Part shown: positions 52,698-62,600 of the stretch, piece after piece
Position numbering within the stretch: position 1 is the stretch's first letter
Layout of the letters: every line of letters starts with the position of its first letter
Origin: Salinirubrum litoreum
GTDB taxonomy: Archaea > Halobacteriota > Halobacteria > Halobacteriales > Haloferacaceae
Direction of reading: 5' to 3'
Assembly: GCF_020567425.1 (NCBI RefSeq)
Contig: NZ_JAJCVJ010000001.1
Coordinates: 682,001 to 746,000 of the forward strand
Length of the DNA stretch: 64,000 bases
The notes under the pieces: model-generated
What the model saw: only the letters and a program-made list of their open reading frames with translations
Told to the model about the DNA's origin: nothing
Databases searched by the model: none
Position numbers and translations under genes: made by a program

Positions 52698-53378
52698 TTA
52701 TCGTCGCCAGTAGAATCGCGGACCGGCCACGGTGTACGCCAGCGCGAGAAACAACAGGCCCCACGCGAAGACGCGGCCGGGGAAGCCCCGTAAGAGAATC
52801 GCCAGCGCCTGCACGACACCCATCACCAGCGCGTCCTGCCAGTGGAGGTCGGGGTAGGTGATCGTCGTCACCATCATGATCGCCAGCACGCCGGCCAGTG
52901 CGACGAGCATCGGCGGCGTGACGAACCCCGCCAACACCCCGGCGGCGAGGATGGTCGCCGAGAGCGTCGTCTGGACGCCCTCGGTCTCGTCCGAGTTCGT
53001 GTCGAGCACGGTGTAGAGACCGAGTCGGACGACCGCCATCGCCACGAACAGGCCCGGCAGGGCGATCCCGGCCGCAAAGAGGAGTGGCTCGGCCGGCCAC
53101 GACCAGACCTCCTTCGCGGTGCAGGCGATCAGCAGCGCTGGCGCGACCCCGAAGGAGGCCACGTCCGCCAGCGAGTCGAGATACTCGCCGGCGTCGCTGG
53201 AGCCGACTTTTCTGGCGACCACGCCGTCCAGTCCGTCCGCGATGGCCGCGAGTAAGATCAGCCGTGCGGCGAGTCCGGTGTCGACGGTAGCCGCGACTGC
53301 CGCGAAGAAGCCGAGTGCGGCGTTGGCGGTCGTCACGGCGTCGGCCGCGCTCAGCCGACCGAGGAACCGGGGTTGCAC
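52698..53378 (-). CDS. pssA: Archaetidylserine synthase (CDP-alcohol phosphatidyltransferase)
   Basis: The 226-residue membrane enzyme carries the CDP-alcohol motif D-G-x2-A-R-x8-G-x3-D-x3-D in DGLDGVVARKVGSSDAGEYL plus the next DSLAD. It has about six to eight helices. In haloarchaea it makes archaetidylserine, later turned into archaetidylethanolamine, and is linked to archaeosortase (ArtA) lipid anchoring of PGF-CTERM surface proteins. A TATA element (atataaaaa, minus, 53409-53417) lies about 31-39 bases upstream. Confidence 0.9.
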   Translation of the reverse strand: MQPRFLGRLSAADAVTTANAALGFFAAVAATVDTGLAARLILLAAIADGLDGVVARKVGSSDAGEYLDSLADVASFGVAPALLIACTAKEVWSWPAEPLLFAAGIALPGLFVAMAVVRLGLYTVLDTNSDETEGVQTTLSATILAAGVLAGFVTPPMLVALAGVLAIMMVTTITYPDLHWQDALVMGVVQALAILLRGFPGRVFAWGLLFLALAYTVAGPRFYWRR

Positions 53379-53408
53379 GTCCGCCCGGTCCCACGGCGTC
53401 GGCTTACG

Positions 53409-53417
53409 TTTTTATAT
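53409..53417 (-). promoter_or_regulatory. TATA element of pssA
   Basis: atataaaaa on the minus strand lies 31-39 bases before the ATG at 53378. Confidence 0.6.
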
Positions 53418-53548
53418 CCGGGGCGGACGTTCCCGCGACGGAACTGCCTCGGTCGGTGGACGCCCGCGTCACCGCTCACTGTAATCGACCCACACGATTC
53501 GACGCGGGAACCACACCACATTTGTCCGTCCGGTCCCGACAGAAGCGT

Positions 53549-53959
53549 ATGGACAGACGCACCTTCCTCGCGGGCGCGTCGGCGGTCGGGATCACCGGAC
53601 TCGCGGGCTGTACGGCCCTCGGAAGCGGTAAGGACGACTACGACATCGGGATGACGGCGGTCGCTTACCGCCCCCCGTCGCTGACGGTCGAGGTCGGCGA
53701 CACGGTCGTCTGGAAGAACACGTCCTCGCGTGCGCACAGCGTGACGGCCTACGAGCAGGGGATTCCGGACGAGGCCGACTACTTCGCCACCGGCGACTTC
53801 GCCTCGGAGCAGGCGGCCCGAGACGCGTGGGACGGCGCCGCCGGCGCGATCAACTCCGGGGACACCTACGAACACACGTTCGAGGTGCCGGGCACCTACG
53901 AGTACTTCTGCATCCCCCACGAGACGGGCGGGATGGTCGGGACTGTCGTCGTCGAATAA
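53549..53959 (+). CDS. Halocyanin-like cupredoxin lipoprotein
   Basis: The 136-residue exported blue-copper protein has a Tat-like start (MDRRTFLAGASAVG) and lipobox (LAGC), so it is anchored outside. Copper ligands are visible: histidine in RAHSVTAY and the Cys/His/Met group in YFCIPHETGGMVG. The spacing C-x2-H-x4-M matches plastocyanin/halocyanin. It probably carries electrons in the respiratory chain. Start ATG at 53549 is the only one giving the signal. The gene is monocistronic. Confidence 0.9.
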   Translation: MDRRTFLAGASAVGITGLAGCTALGSGKDDYDIGMTAVAYRPPSLTVEVGDTVVWKNTSSRAHSVTAYEQGIPDEADYFATGDFASEQAARDAWDGAAGAINSGDTYEHTFEVPGTYEYFCIPHETGGMVGTVVVE

Positions 53960-54045
53960 GGGAGAATCGAACTGCGTGCGATCGTCGGTGATCGCCCACG
54001 TCCGGGCGGTCGCCGACGAACCCCAGTCGGCGGCGGTCGACCGAG

Positions 54046-54693
54046 TTACGCCTCTTCGTCGACCGCGAGGTCCTCGGCGTCCACGTCGACGGCCGCCTCC
54101 TCCTCGGCGGCGACCTCTTCGGGACGTGCTTCCAGCGTCAGCTTCTGGATCTCCACCCGGCGGAGCGGGTAGATGGTCTTCGCCTCGCCGTAGATGGCCG
54201 AGGAGAGTCGCCCCTCCACGACGCTGTCGACGAGTTGCTCGAAGCTGCGTTCTTTCGCGGCCTCGCGCACGAGGTCGATCATGACCCGGCGGATGGCCTG
54301 CTCCTGACTGCGGTCGGCCTTCTTGGTCGTGAAGGCGACCGGCTGGAGCTGGACGCGGTAGTCGTCGGTCGTCAGCACCGTCTGGGCGACGGAGACCTTC
54401 GACGCACCGCGCCGGACGAGACTCCGGAGGTAGTCGCGTGTGAGTTCGTGCTTGACGAACTCGGTGTACGCGGCGTCGGAGCCGACGTCGGTGATCTTGA
54501 ACGTCAGCTTGGTGTTGTTCTGGCCGGCGTCGTCTTCGATCTCGCCGAGCGTCGTCTCGATGGTTCGCTCGTAGATCTTGTCTGGTTCGTCGGCGAAGGT
54601 CTCGCCGAGTTTCGCGCGGTCGAACTGCTCGGGTGCGAGCACGTCGTACCAGCGCTTGCCTCGCTTCTGCTTGGATACGGATCGTTCACTCAT
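54046..54693 (-). CDS. rps3ae: 30S ribosomal protein S3ae (eS1)
   Basis: The 215-residue protein starts MSERSVSKQKRGKRWYDVLA and continues with FKITDVGSDAAYTEFVKHEL and the QLQPVAFTTKKADRSQEQAI block; it matches archaeal S3ae (the eukaryotic S3a relative) throughout. The acidic tail (EEVAAEEEAAVDVDAEDLAVD) is typical of haloarchaeal ribosomal proteins. The start overlaps the pcc1 stop by eight bases, making it the last gene of the S15-RecJ-like-Pcc1-S3ae operon. Confidence 0.96.
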   Translation of the reverse strand: MSERSVSKQKRGKRWYDVLAPEQFDRAKLGETFADEPDKIYERTIETTLGEIEDDAGQNNTKLTFKITDVGSDAAYTEFVKHELTRDYLRSLVRRGASKVSVAQTVLTTDDYRVQLQPVAFTTKKADRSQEQAIRRVMIDLVREAAKERSFEQLVDSVVEGRLSSAIYGEAKTIYPLRRVEIQKLTLEARPEEVAAEEEAAVDVDAEDLAVDEEA

Positions 54694-54928
54694 GATTTGG
54701 TGTGGTGTGTCGGTCTGCTGTCTCTGCGACTGTGTCCGCGACGGAGACGTTGACGACGTAGTCGTCGACCGACGACTGCAGGCCGCCGGTCGTCTCTCGC
54801 TCGATCTCGGTCACGACCCGGTCGCCCTCGACTCGCGTCGTCATCGACGCGGTGTTGTCGGGGATCAGCGCGGCCGCCACGACGGCGGGGTCCGCGTGGG
54901 TCGTCCGGAGTCGAGCGCGTCGGGTCAC
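54686..54928 (-). CDS. pcc1: KEOPS complex subunit Pcc1
   Basis: This 80-residue protein starts with GTG (VTRRARLRTTHADPAVVAAA) and contains LIPDNTASMTTRVEGDRVVTE and the GGLQSSVDDYVVNVSVAD stretch of the Pcc1 family. KEOPS makes the t6A modification of tRNAs at position 37; Pcc1 is its dimerisation subunit. It overlaps the RecJ-like gene by four bases and the S3ae gene by eight, a conserved archaeal arrangement that links it to ribosome genes. Confidence 0.9.
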   Translation of the reverse strand: MTRRARLRTTHADPAVVAAALIPDNTASMTTRVEGDRVVTEIERETTGGLQSSVDDYVVNVSVADTVAETADRHTTPNHE

Positions 54929-56121
54929 AGTGCCTCCCTGAACGCCGCGATGAACTCCTTCGTCGGTGCCTCGAATCGTGCCTCGCCGGTCCGTGTCGTC
55001 CCGCCCGCAGTGCCGCCGAGTTCGGCGACGGCGGCCGAGAGTGCCCGACCGACGCCGACCGGGTCGACGCTCGCGGCGGCCGCCCCGTCGTCGCCGACGA
55101 CGAGGACGGTCGGCTCCGGAGAGCGGAAGTCCCGGCAGAGCCGAGCGACGGTCCCGAGCGTCGTGTGATCGACCTCGGTCTCGACGCGGGCGACGAACAG
55201 GCCGTCGTACCGGCCGGTCGTCGCCTCGCGGAGCGCGCGGTGTGCGACGAGCGCGTGCTCGCGCCACGCCGACAGCGCCGCCTCCCGAGCGTCGTGTCCG
55301 AGCGCCAGCGCGACACCGGTTCCGGGTCGCTCTCTGGCGACCGCGTCCAGCACGTCGGCGTAGCCGCCGAGCGTGGCGAAGGGGGCGTCCGGTGTCGCGT
55401 ACGGCCGGAGCAGTCGTTCGACCGCCTCGGCCGACCGTGGGGTCGCGTCGGCGTCGGTCGCGGTCTGGACCGCGACGAGCGACGCGACGGTACGGTGGGC
55501 GTCGTCGTCCAGTTCTGCCGGCAGGTCCAACTCCGCGAGGTCGGCGCGCAGGCGCTCCACCTCGCCGGAGTACGGCCCGTGGGCGAGTGTCGTGTGTGCC
55601 AGTCCGTCGCCGAGGTCGGCGACCGGGACCGCCACGCCGGGTCGGCGCTCGACCGCGCCGGTCTCGACTGCGGTGTCGAGGACGTCCTCGCTCCCGGCGT
55701 CGCCGGGAACGGACTCGCGGGCGACGACGCCGGCGAGCGTGAGCACGGGGTCGGGGTCGGTCCCGAGCACCCGCGCCGTCTCGTCGGCGGTCACGCTGGC
55801 CGGCGTCGGTTCGCCGGGGACGACGAGGTCGGCGGGTGCCGACTCGTGGCCGACCGCGAGGACGAGGCTGTCGTCGTCGCGGTCGGTCGACTCGTCTGTC
55901 GCGTCGGCGTTGCCGGTGACGGTAGGGTCGGCGGTCGCGGCCGAGGTCGTCCGGATCTGGAACGGCACGTCGAGGGCTCTGCACGCCCGCGCGAGGAGAC
56001 CGCTGGCGGCGAGGCTGTCGCCGTCGGCCCGCGCGAGCACCCGGACGAACGGGGCCTCACGCAGGGCGCGGGCGACGGTCTCGCCGTCGGCGGTCTCGTC
56101 GGCTGGACGTGCAGTGGACAT
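54925..56121 (-). CDS. RecJ/DHH-like protein with degenerate active site
   Basis: The 398-residue protein occupies the place of the archaeal RecJ-like gene between S15 and Pcc1. DHH features are partial: VRVLARADGDSLAASGLLARA corresponds to motif I, but the usual D-x-D-G is reduced to one aspartate, and no clear DHH triplet is visible later. LVLAVGHESAPADLVVP resembles motif II. The C-terminal DHHA1-like segment (GARF... TGEARFEAPTKEFIAA) ends the protein. It may be an inactive Cdc45-like scaffold rather than a nuclease. It starts three bases from S15. Confidence 0.8.
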   Translation of the reverse strand: MSTARPADETADGETVARALREAPFVRVLARADGDSLAASGLLARACRALDVPFQIRTTSAATADPTVTGNADATDESTDRDDDSLVLAVGHESAPADLVVPGEPTPASVTADETARVLGTDPDPVLTLAGVVARESVPGDAGSEDVLDTAVETGAVERRPGVAVPVADLGDGLAHTTLAHGPYSGEVERLRADLAELDLPAELDDDAHRTVASLVAVQTATDADATPRSAEAVERLLRPYATPDAPFATLGGYADVLDAVARERPGTGVALALGHDAREAALSAWREHALVAHRALREATTGRYDGLFVARVETEVDHTTLGTVARLCRDFRSPEPTVLVVGDDGAAAASVDPVGVGRALSAAVAELGGTAGGTTRTGEARFEAPTKEFIAAFREAL

Positions 56122-56124
56122 CGA

Positions 56125-56589
56125 CTAGTCGAGGAGTTCTTTCGCGGCGTCGTAGCTGTACGTGAAGTCTTCGTCGAGCTTGCCGCCCCGGTAGTAGGAG
56201 ACGAGCCGACGGATCTTCGACTCCGTGTTCTGGAGTGCGCGGCGGTTCTGGTGGTCCTGACCGTTCTCCTCCACGTGCTCGCGGAGGGTGATGGCGCGTT
56301 CCATCAGGTTCCGGAGGTCCTCGGGCAGATCGGGGTCGGCGTCGTGGTCCTCGAGAATCTCGGTGACCTTCTTGCCGGTCGCCAGCTTCACGTTCGGGAT
56401 CGGCGTGCCCTTCACGCCCTCGTCCCGAAGCGCGAGTCCGATCTGGCTCGGGTCGTGGCCCTGCTCTGCGAGTTCCACGACTCGCTCCTCGATGGCCTCG
56501 CTGTCTACGTCACTCCACTCCGGCGGTTCGTCTGTCACGGGCTTGTCCGAGTCGGAACTCCCGCGACGGCGGGTGTGCATTCGTGCCAT
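56125..56589 (-). CDS. rps15: 30S ribosomal protein S15
   Basis: The 154-residue archaeal S15 has the N-terminal extension RMHTRRRGSSDSDKPVTDEP with WSDVDSEAIEERVVELAEQG, then the core DPSQIGLALRDEGVKGTPIP and the C-terminal RALQNTESKIRRLVSYYRGG helix. It opens the operon with the RecJ-like and Pcc1 genes. ATG at 56589 (MARMHTRR) is preferred; the MHTRRR codon nine bases later is also possible. The promoter may be the tgttatcga word near 56645. Confidence 0.95.
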   Translation of the reverse strand: MARMHTRRRGSSDSDKPVTDEPPEWSDVDSEAIEERVVELAEQGHDPSQIGLALRDEGVKGTPIPNVKLATGKKVTEILEDHDADPDLPEDLRNLMERAITLREHVEENGQDHQNRRALQNTESKIRRLVSYYRGGKLDEDFTYSYDAAKELLD

Positions 56590-56862
56590 TGTTCTGGTTG
56601 GAACGGCACAAGCCGCAGAGGTAGATGTACCGACTGCTGTCGATAACACGTCCGTAATCCCGAAGTCCGGGCGCGTGTGCCCCGGACGAGTCAGATTTAC
56701 GGCTGTGCTGTTCCCGTCGGTGAGTCGTCGGCTCTCGGTGAAAAGGGTTGTCACTCCGGACTGGGTGTGTGTCTCGGTCCCAGACGTGGCGCGGGTAGCC
56801 GTGTGACTTATTCTCACGAACGGCCACCAGAAACTTACCAGTTCCAGCCGTTTTCGTCTCTC

Positions 56863-57444
56863 ATGGAACGACGCAACTTCCTCGAGGCGACGGCGACACT
56901 CGCCACAGCGAGCACGGTCGGACTCGCCGGCTGTTCGGCGATGAGTGGCACCGCGACCGGGACGCTGGCGACGCGGGTCAGCGACCAGCCCGGCGACATC
57001 GCCGACTTCGAGGAGTGTATCGTCACGATCACCGAGGTCTGGGCCAAGCCCGCCGACGGTGAACTCGTCGAGAAAGACGTCGAGGAGACCGACGCGGACC
57101 TGACGGAGTTGCAGGGCGAGGCGTCGTCGCTGGTCGACGAGGTCGAACTGGAGACCGGCGAGTACAGCTTCCTGCAGGTGCAGATCAACGAGACGAGCGC
57201 GACGCTGACCGACGGGAGCGAGGCGAACGTGCAGGTCCCCGGCGAGGCGCCCCTGAAGTTCGAGAAGAGCTTCGAGATCCGGGCGGGCGAGACGACGCAG
57301 TTCACCGCCGACTTCACGCCGGTCAAGGCCGGCGGCAGTGGGATGTACAACCTCCAACCGGTCGCCGAGGAAGTGACCGTGACCTACGAGGACGAGGAGA
57401 CCGAGAGCGGCAACCAGACGACCGGCGGCAACGAGTCCGCGTAA
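56863..57444 (+). CDS. DUF4382 lipoprotein
   Basis: The 193-residue exported protein has a Tat-like start (MERRNFLEATATLA) with lipobox LAGC, then a DUF4382 domain: GTLATRVSDQPGDIADFEECI, EVWAKPADGELVE, SSLVDEVELETGEYSFLQVQ and an Ig-like beta structure at the end. The C-terminus is Asn/Gly/Glu-rich (NQTTGGNESA). The domain probably binds or scaffolds at the cell surface; no enzyme role is known. A TATA-like gaaacttacc lies 25-35 bases upstream. The gene stands alone, divergent from S15. Confidence 0.85.
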   Translation: MERRNFLEATATLATASTVGLAGCSAMSGTATGTLATRVSDQPGDIADFEECIVTITEVWAKPADGELVEKDVEETDADLTELQGEASSLVDEVELETGEYSFLQVQINETSATLTDGSEANVQVPGEAPLKFEKSFEIRAGETTQFTADFTPVKAGGSGMYNLQPVAEEVTVTYEDEETESGNQTTGGNESA

Positions 57445-57567
57445 CGCCGCCATCGGTGAATCGACACGGTCGACACGACCGTTCTGCGTCTTCGACACGG
57501 CGACCGCGAGTGGCGACAGTCTCGGTCGGGACGACCGAAGCCGGAAAAACAGCGTGTGTCGCCGACC

Positions 57568-59619
57568 TCAGCCGACGACGATCCAGACCGCCAGCGCGAT
57601 GGTCTGCAGGATGATGACGAACTTCACGCCCGAGAGGATGTCCGCGTCGCGGATGTACCCCGAGATGAACCCCGAGAGGATCGCCTGCAGGGTGACCGCG
57701 TGGAAGAACAGCACCGACAGCAGGTTCGTGTCGATGCTCGCACCGAAGGAGGTGCCGCCGGCCGCCGCGCCGCCACCGCCGCCGCCGGAACTCGCCTGAT
57801 CGGTCAGCCCCGACATCACGTCGAGGAACTGGGTCTTCAGGATCGCCATCACCGCGAGCAGGGTGAGGTACGTCATGATGATGATGACGACCTGCATCCG
57901 GGTGCGGGACTTGCGTTCGCGGGCGATGTCGTCCTGGTTCTCGGAGGCCTGTGCCGCCGTGGTCAGTACGTCCGTGATCTGGCTGGAGGCCTCCTGTGCC
58001 TTCGTGATCAGCTTCACCGTGCGGGCGAGTCGCGGGATGTGGTACTTGTTGTTGAACTCGACCAGCGCCTCCCGGAGGCTCATCCCGTAGTTCACCTTCG
58101 CGTACATCACGTCGAACTCGTCAGCGAGTTTCCCGGACGAGGTCTCCGAGACGGTCTTGACCGATTCGAGCAGGGTCTGGCCGGTGTCGTTCGCACTGGA
58201 GAGTTTCCGGAGGTTGTCCGACAGTTTGCTCACGACCGCGTTGCGCGACCGCTGGTTCCACTCCCGGAAGAAGGCGAGCGGGAACGCGGTGATGTAGATC
58301 GGCACGTACACCCAGATGAACGTCCCCCAGACCGGTTGTGCGACCATCCCGTCCCACGAGGTCGGTGCGACGCCCTGCACCAGCGCGACTGCCAGCAGGA
58401 CCAGCGCGGCCGGGACCGTCAGCGCCAGCGTGTACAGCGGGTTGTCCCGGAAGAACAGGTGCGGCGCTTTGAGCAGTTCCTTCGTCTTGTAGGTGCCCTC
58501 CTTGCTCTTGATGCGGTCGAAGACGCCGAAGGTGCCCGCGAAGCTCTCGATGAGGCCGAGGTGGAGCAGGCCCTCTTTGTTCGACTCGGCGAGGCGGTCG
58601 GTCCCCTCCTGCGGGCTGAGGTAGCCGTCGCCCGGTTCGTCCTCCTTCACCGTCGAGACCAGCACGAGGAACCCGACGCCCGTGAGGGGAATCAGGCCGT
58701 AGACGGTCGCGTACAGGAGGAGTTGGTCAGCGTTGCCCAGCATCGACATGATGACGAGGATGATGATGAGCAGGAGCGGAAACAGCGAGAGCGTCATGTA
58801 CATCTCGCCGAACAGTTCCAGCGTCTCCAGGGTCATCTCCTGTTGCTGCTGGGCGGTCCGCATGTGCTTGTCCTTCTTGTCGTCCAGGAACTGCTCCATG
58901 TTCCCGCCGGAGTTGACGATAGAGAGCATGTCCGTCAGGAACTGCGAGAGTTCGTCGCTCGGGGTCGCTTCGGCTTGATTCTGGATGGCGTTCCGGTAGT
59001 CGGTGCCGAAGTACTCGGTCTCCTGGACGATGCCCTGGAACTCGCGGGCCACCTCGCCGTAGGTGTCCTCGGCCTTCGCCATCGCCTCCAGAATCTCCAA
59101 CTGGTTCAGCCCCCCGACCGACAGGGCGTACATGAACGACACCGAATCGGAGAGGAGCATGTTGATCTCGCGTTTCCGCGCCGACGCCCGCGAGTAGGGG
59201 ATGGCCAGCAGTGTCCCGAACCCCATCCCGAAGCCGATGGCACCGAAGAACAGCCCCGAGAACAGCACGGCGGCGGGCATCTTCAGCGCCTCGATGGTCT
59301 GTAACGCCCCCGGACTCGGGGCGGGGAGTCCGATAGACAACATCTCCGTACTCAGAATACCGAGTGCGAACAGGCCGTAGGCGAGCAGACTGCCGACCAA
59401 CCACAGCGCGCCCCCCGCGATGACGCCGATCGCGAGCGCCTGCGAGATGAACATCTCGACGGTGTCGCCCATCCGTGCTTCCGCCAGTTTCGTCTCGATG
59501 TCGTGGACGAAGTCGCCGTCGGGGTCGAACAACCACTGGAACAGCGGGTAGAAGGCGTCACCGAGCGCGTCCGCGCTGTTTCCGCCGCCGACGCTCGGTC
59601 CACCCGTGTCGAGACTCAT
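57568..59619 (-). CDS. pilC: Type IV pilus assembly membrane protein PilC
   Basis: The 683-residue protein is the polytopic platform of archaeal type IV pili (T2SSF family). It has two F-type domains, with the repeated patterns GGLNQLEILEAMAKAED and YGMSLREALVEFNNKYH, and about nine membrane helices. The start overlaps the pilB stop by four bases, so it is the second gene of the operon. A Gly-rich segment (about 645-655, SSGGGGGGAAAGG) lies in a terminal loop. It could also serve an archaellum-like system, but haloarchaeal archaellum genes usually cluster elsewhere. Confidence 0.9.
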   Translation of the reverse strand: MSLDTGGPSVGGGNSADALGDAFYPLFQWLFDPDGDFVHDIETKLAEARMGDTVEMFISQALAIGVIAGGALWLVGSLLAYGLFALGILSTEMLSIGLPAPSPGALQTIEALKMPAAVLFSGLFFGAIGFGMGFGTLLAIPYSRASARKREINMLLSDSVSFMYALSVGGLNQLEILEAMAKAEDTYGEVAREFQGIVQETEYFGTDYRNAIQNQAEATPSDELSQFLTDMLSIVNSGGNMEQFLDDKKDKHMRTAQQQQEMTLETLELFGEMYMTLSLFPLLLIIILVIMSMLGNADQLLLYATVYGLIPLTGVGFLVLVSTVKEDEPGDGYLSPQEGTDRLAESNKEGLLHLGLIESFAGTFGVFDRIKSKEGTYKTKELLKAPHLFFRDNPLYTLALTVPAALVLLAVALVQGVAPTSWDGMVAQPVWGTFIWVYVPIYITAFPLAFFREWNQRSRNAVVSKLSDNLRKLSSANDTGQTLLESVKTVSETSSGKLADEFDVMYAKVNYGMSLREALVEFNNKYHIPRLARTVKLITKAQEASSQITDVLTTAAQASENQDDIARERKSRTRMQVVIIIMTYLTLLAVMAILKTQFLDVMSGLTDQASSGGGGGGAAAGGTSFGASIDTNLLSVLFFHAVTLQAILSGFISGYIRDADILSGVKFVIILQTIALAVWIVVG

Positions 59620-62600
59620 TCGTCCTCCTCGGGGTCGGCGCTCTCGAACTCACCGAAGCCCCACTCGTCGTCGAGGCCGGCGTCGCCATCCCCGTCGCCG
59701 TCGGCGTCGTCGCCCTCGTCACCACCGAGATCGAACTCGTCGGGCGCGTCGTCTCCGTCGAAGTCGCTCCCCTCGCCGAAATCGCTTCCGTCACCGAAGT
59801 CGCTCCCGCCGTCGAACCCGCCGCCCTCGTCGAAGTCGCTCGGATCGCCCAGGTCGTCCACGTCCCAGTTGTCCGGGTCCTCCATGTCGGCCGGCGAGGC
59901 GTCGTCGTCCATCTCCGAGGGGTCCGACCCGATGAACATCGGTTCGTCGCCGAAGTCCAGTACGTCCTCGTCGCCCTCGGCGTCCGCCTCTGGCTCTGTC
60001 TGTGACCCACTCGCCGGATCGTCGAGGTTCATCGACCCGCCCCCCTGTCCCTCGTTCAGGTGCAGTTCGTCTGGGTCGTCGGACTCGTCGGGGGCTTCGA
60101 GTTCGCTCGGGTCGTCGAACTCGTCGCCGTACTCGTCCAGTGGATCCGGGCCGTCGTCGGACTGCTCGTGGTCGGCGGCCGCGAGTTCCGGGTGGTCCGG
60201 CCCGTCGTCGTCCGCGTCGGCCACCACGTCTTCCTCCGATTCGAGGTCCAGCAGGGCGCTGGCGACACTGCTCGCGTCCTCGCCACGGTAGTCGTCGAAC
60301 AGTTCGTCTTCGGCACGGTCGAGAATCTCCTCGGCCTCGGCGATCTTCTCCTCGTTCGCGCTCGGGCGCGGCACCATCGCCTCCTTCTCGGGGTCGATGT
60401 CGATCAGGACCGACTCCATCTCCCGCAGGTCTTCCAGCGACCGTTCCAACTGGCCGTTCGCCATCAGCGTCAGGATGGTGTCCTGGTCGTTGATGAACGC
60501 CTGGAACGTCGCCGCGACCTGCGTGTAGGTGTTCAGGCCGTGTTTGATCAGGTACGCGAGGACGACCCGGCGCTTGAACATCTCGGTCCGCAGGGTGTGT
60601 TCGTTCCACCCACGGTCGAACTTGATCTCGTCCAACGTGTTCGAGTCGCCCATCTTCAGGAACTCGTCGGTCTCGGCCTGCCACTGGTAGACGTCCTGCA
60701 CGTTGATCTCGTCGTTCTCGGCGTCGTAGTGGTTGATCTCTGTGAGCGACTTGTTCCGGCGGACCTTGTTGCCCTGCACCCGCGTCTGGGTCTGGATGGA
60801 GACGAGGTCCAGCGCGGTGAACATCGTCTTCGAGACGTTGATCGGGTCGGTCGTGAACCGCTTCAGCACCTCGCCGACCGAGTCCGCGTGGAAGGTGGTG
60901 TAGGTCGTGTGCCCCGTGGACATGACCTGGAAGAGCGTCCGCCCCTCCTCGCCACGGATCTCACCCATGACGATGTACTCGGGGCGCTGGCGCAGTGCGG
61001 CCTCCAGCAGGTCGAACTCGTCCACGTCGCCCTTGTCGTCGTCGGAGAAGGAGGGTCGCGTGACCGACGCGATCCAGTTCCGCTGTGGCAGTTCGACCTC
61101 GCGGGTGTCCTCGATGGAGACGATCTTCGCGTTCGAGGGGATGAACAGCGAGACCGCGTTCAGCGAGGTCGTCTTCCCGGAGGCGGTACCCCCGGCGAAG
61201 ATGAGGCTCTTGTTGTTCTCGATGCAGAGCCAGAGGAACGCCATCTCGTCGAGCGAGAAGGTCGACCAGTTGATCAGGTCGATGGGCGTGAACGGCACGT
61301 CCTTGAACTGACGGATGGTGTAGTTGGTCCCGTGATCCGACACTTCCTTACCGAGCGTCAACTGGGCACGGGAGCCGTCCGGCAGGGTCGCGTCGACCTG
61401 CGGTCGACGCTTCGAGATACCCTTCCCGGATCGCTGTGCCAACTTGACGACGAAGTCGTCCAGTTCCGTCTCGTCGTGGTAGATGTTCGTGATCAGCTGT
61501 TCGTAGTCGCCGTGGTAGACGAACACCGGCGAGTTGTAGCCGTCACAGGAGATGTCCTCCACGTTCACGTCGTTCTTGATCCCGTCGATGCGCTCGTAGC
61601 CGATGAAGTCCCGCTTCAGCAGGTAGAGCAGTTTGTCCACCTGGTACTCCGAGAGGGTGTCTCGGTCCTCCTCGATGACGACCGGTTCCGGTCGGGCTTC
61701 GATTCCCTCCAGTCCGCCGTCCTCGGTGCGGTGGCCCTGCCAGCCGAGCATCGCCAGCAGTTTCGCGGTCGTCCCTTCGTCGTCCTCGACGCCGAGTCGC
61801 TCCGCGACCGTGTCCAGCAGTTCGTTCCCGTCGTCGGTCTGGTAGAGGTCGTACCGCTCCAGGAGACTCAGCGTCTCGTTCTCGATGACGGTCCGGCGCT
61901 GGTCGTCGCCGCCGACCAGCACTCCGTCGTCGGAGTACTTGATCGCGTTCCGGAGTTTGCCGGTGAGGAACTCCTTCAGGTCGGACTCGATCTCGGTCGT
62001 GTACGGCTGGACCACGTAGTACTTCTTCTCGTTCTCCTTGCTGGAGTGGAAGATGATGACGAACGCGTACGGTTTGTTGACCCAGTAGCGTTCGATCTCC
62101 TCGAAGTGGGTCTTCTTCGCCAGCGGGACCGACTTCTCCAGATCGTAGCGGTTGACGACCGTGGTGTGGCCCTCCGAGGTGGAGAAGAAGTCGTCCTCGG
62201 AGAAGTCCTCGGCCACGTCGACGGTTCGCCGGTCCACGATCTCGGCGAGGTCGTCCCGGCGGTTCCCGGCGTGAGAGAGCACGCTCTCGACGTGCTCGGG
62301 GTCGAAGCCGAGCGTCGGTTCGGCGTCGAAGGGGTCGACCTCGCCCTCCGACTCCGGCCGACTGCCGTCCTCGTCGTAGTAGTACTCACGCTTGTAGTGT
62401 TCCCACAGGTACTCGTCTTTGACGACCGGCGTCGTCTCCGGGTCACAGAACGACTCGAAGTGCTCCTGCAACCGTTCGGCGGTCGCACCGGCCTCGCCGA
62501 CACGGTCTTCGGTGTCGGTCGGGTGGAAGCCCAGATGCTCCTCGGGGTCGAAGTCCACACGCGCCCAGTCCTGTTCGCCGAGCGTCGTCCGGACCGCCTC

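Noticed and set aside
52374-52793. Protein-coding frame in the convergent gap
   Set aside because: Open frames here have Arg/Gly-rich translations and overlap the synthase gene antisense; they are by-products of high GC content.
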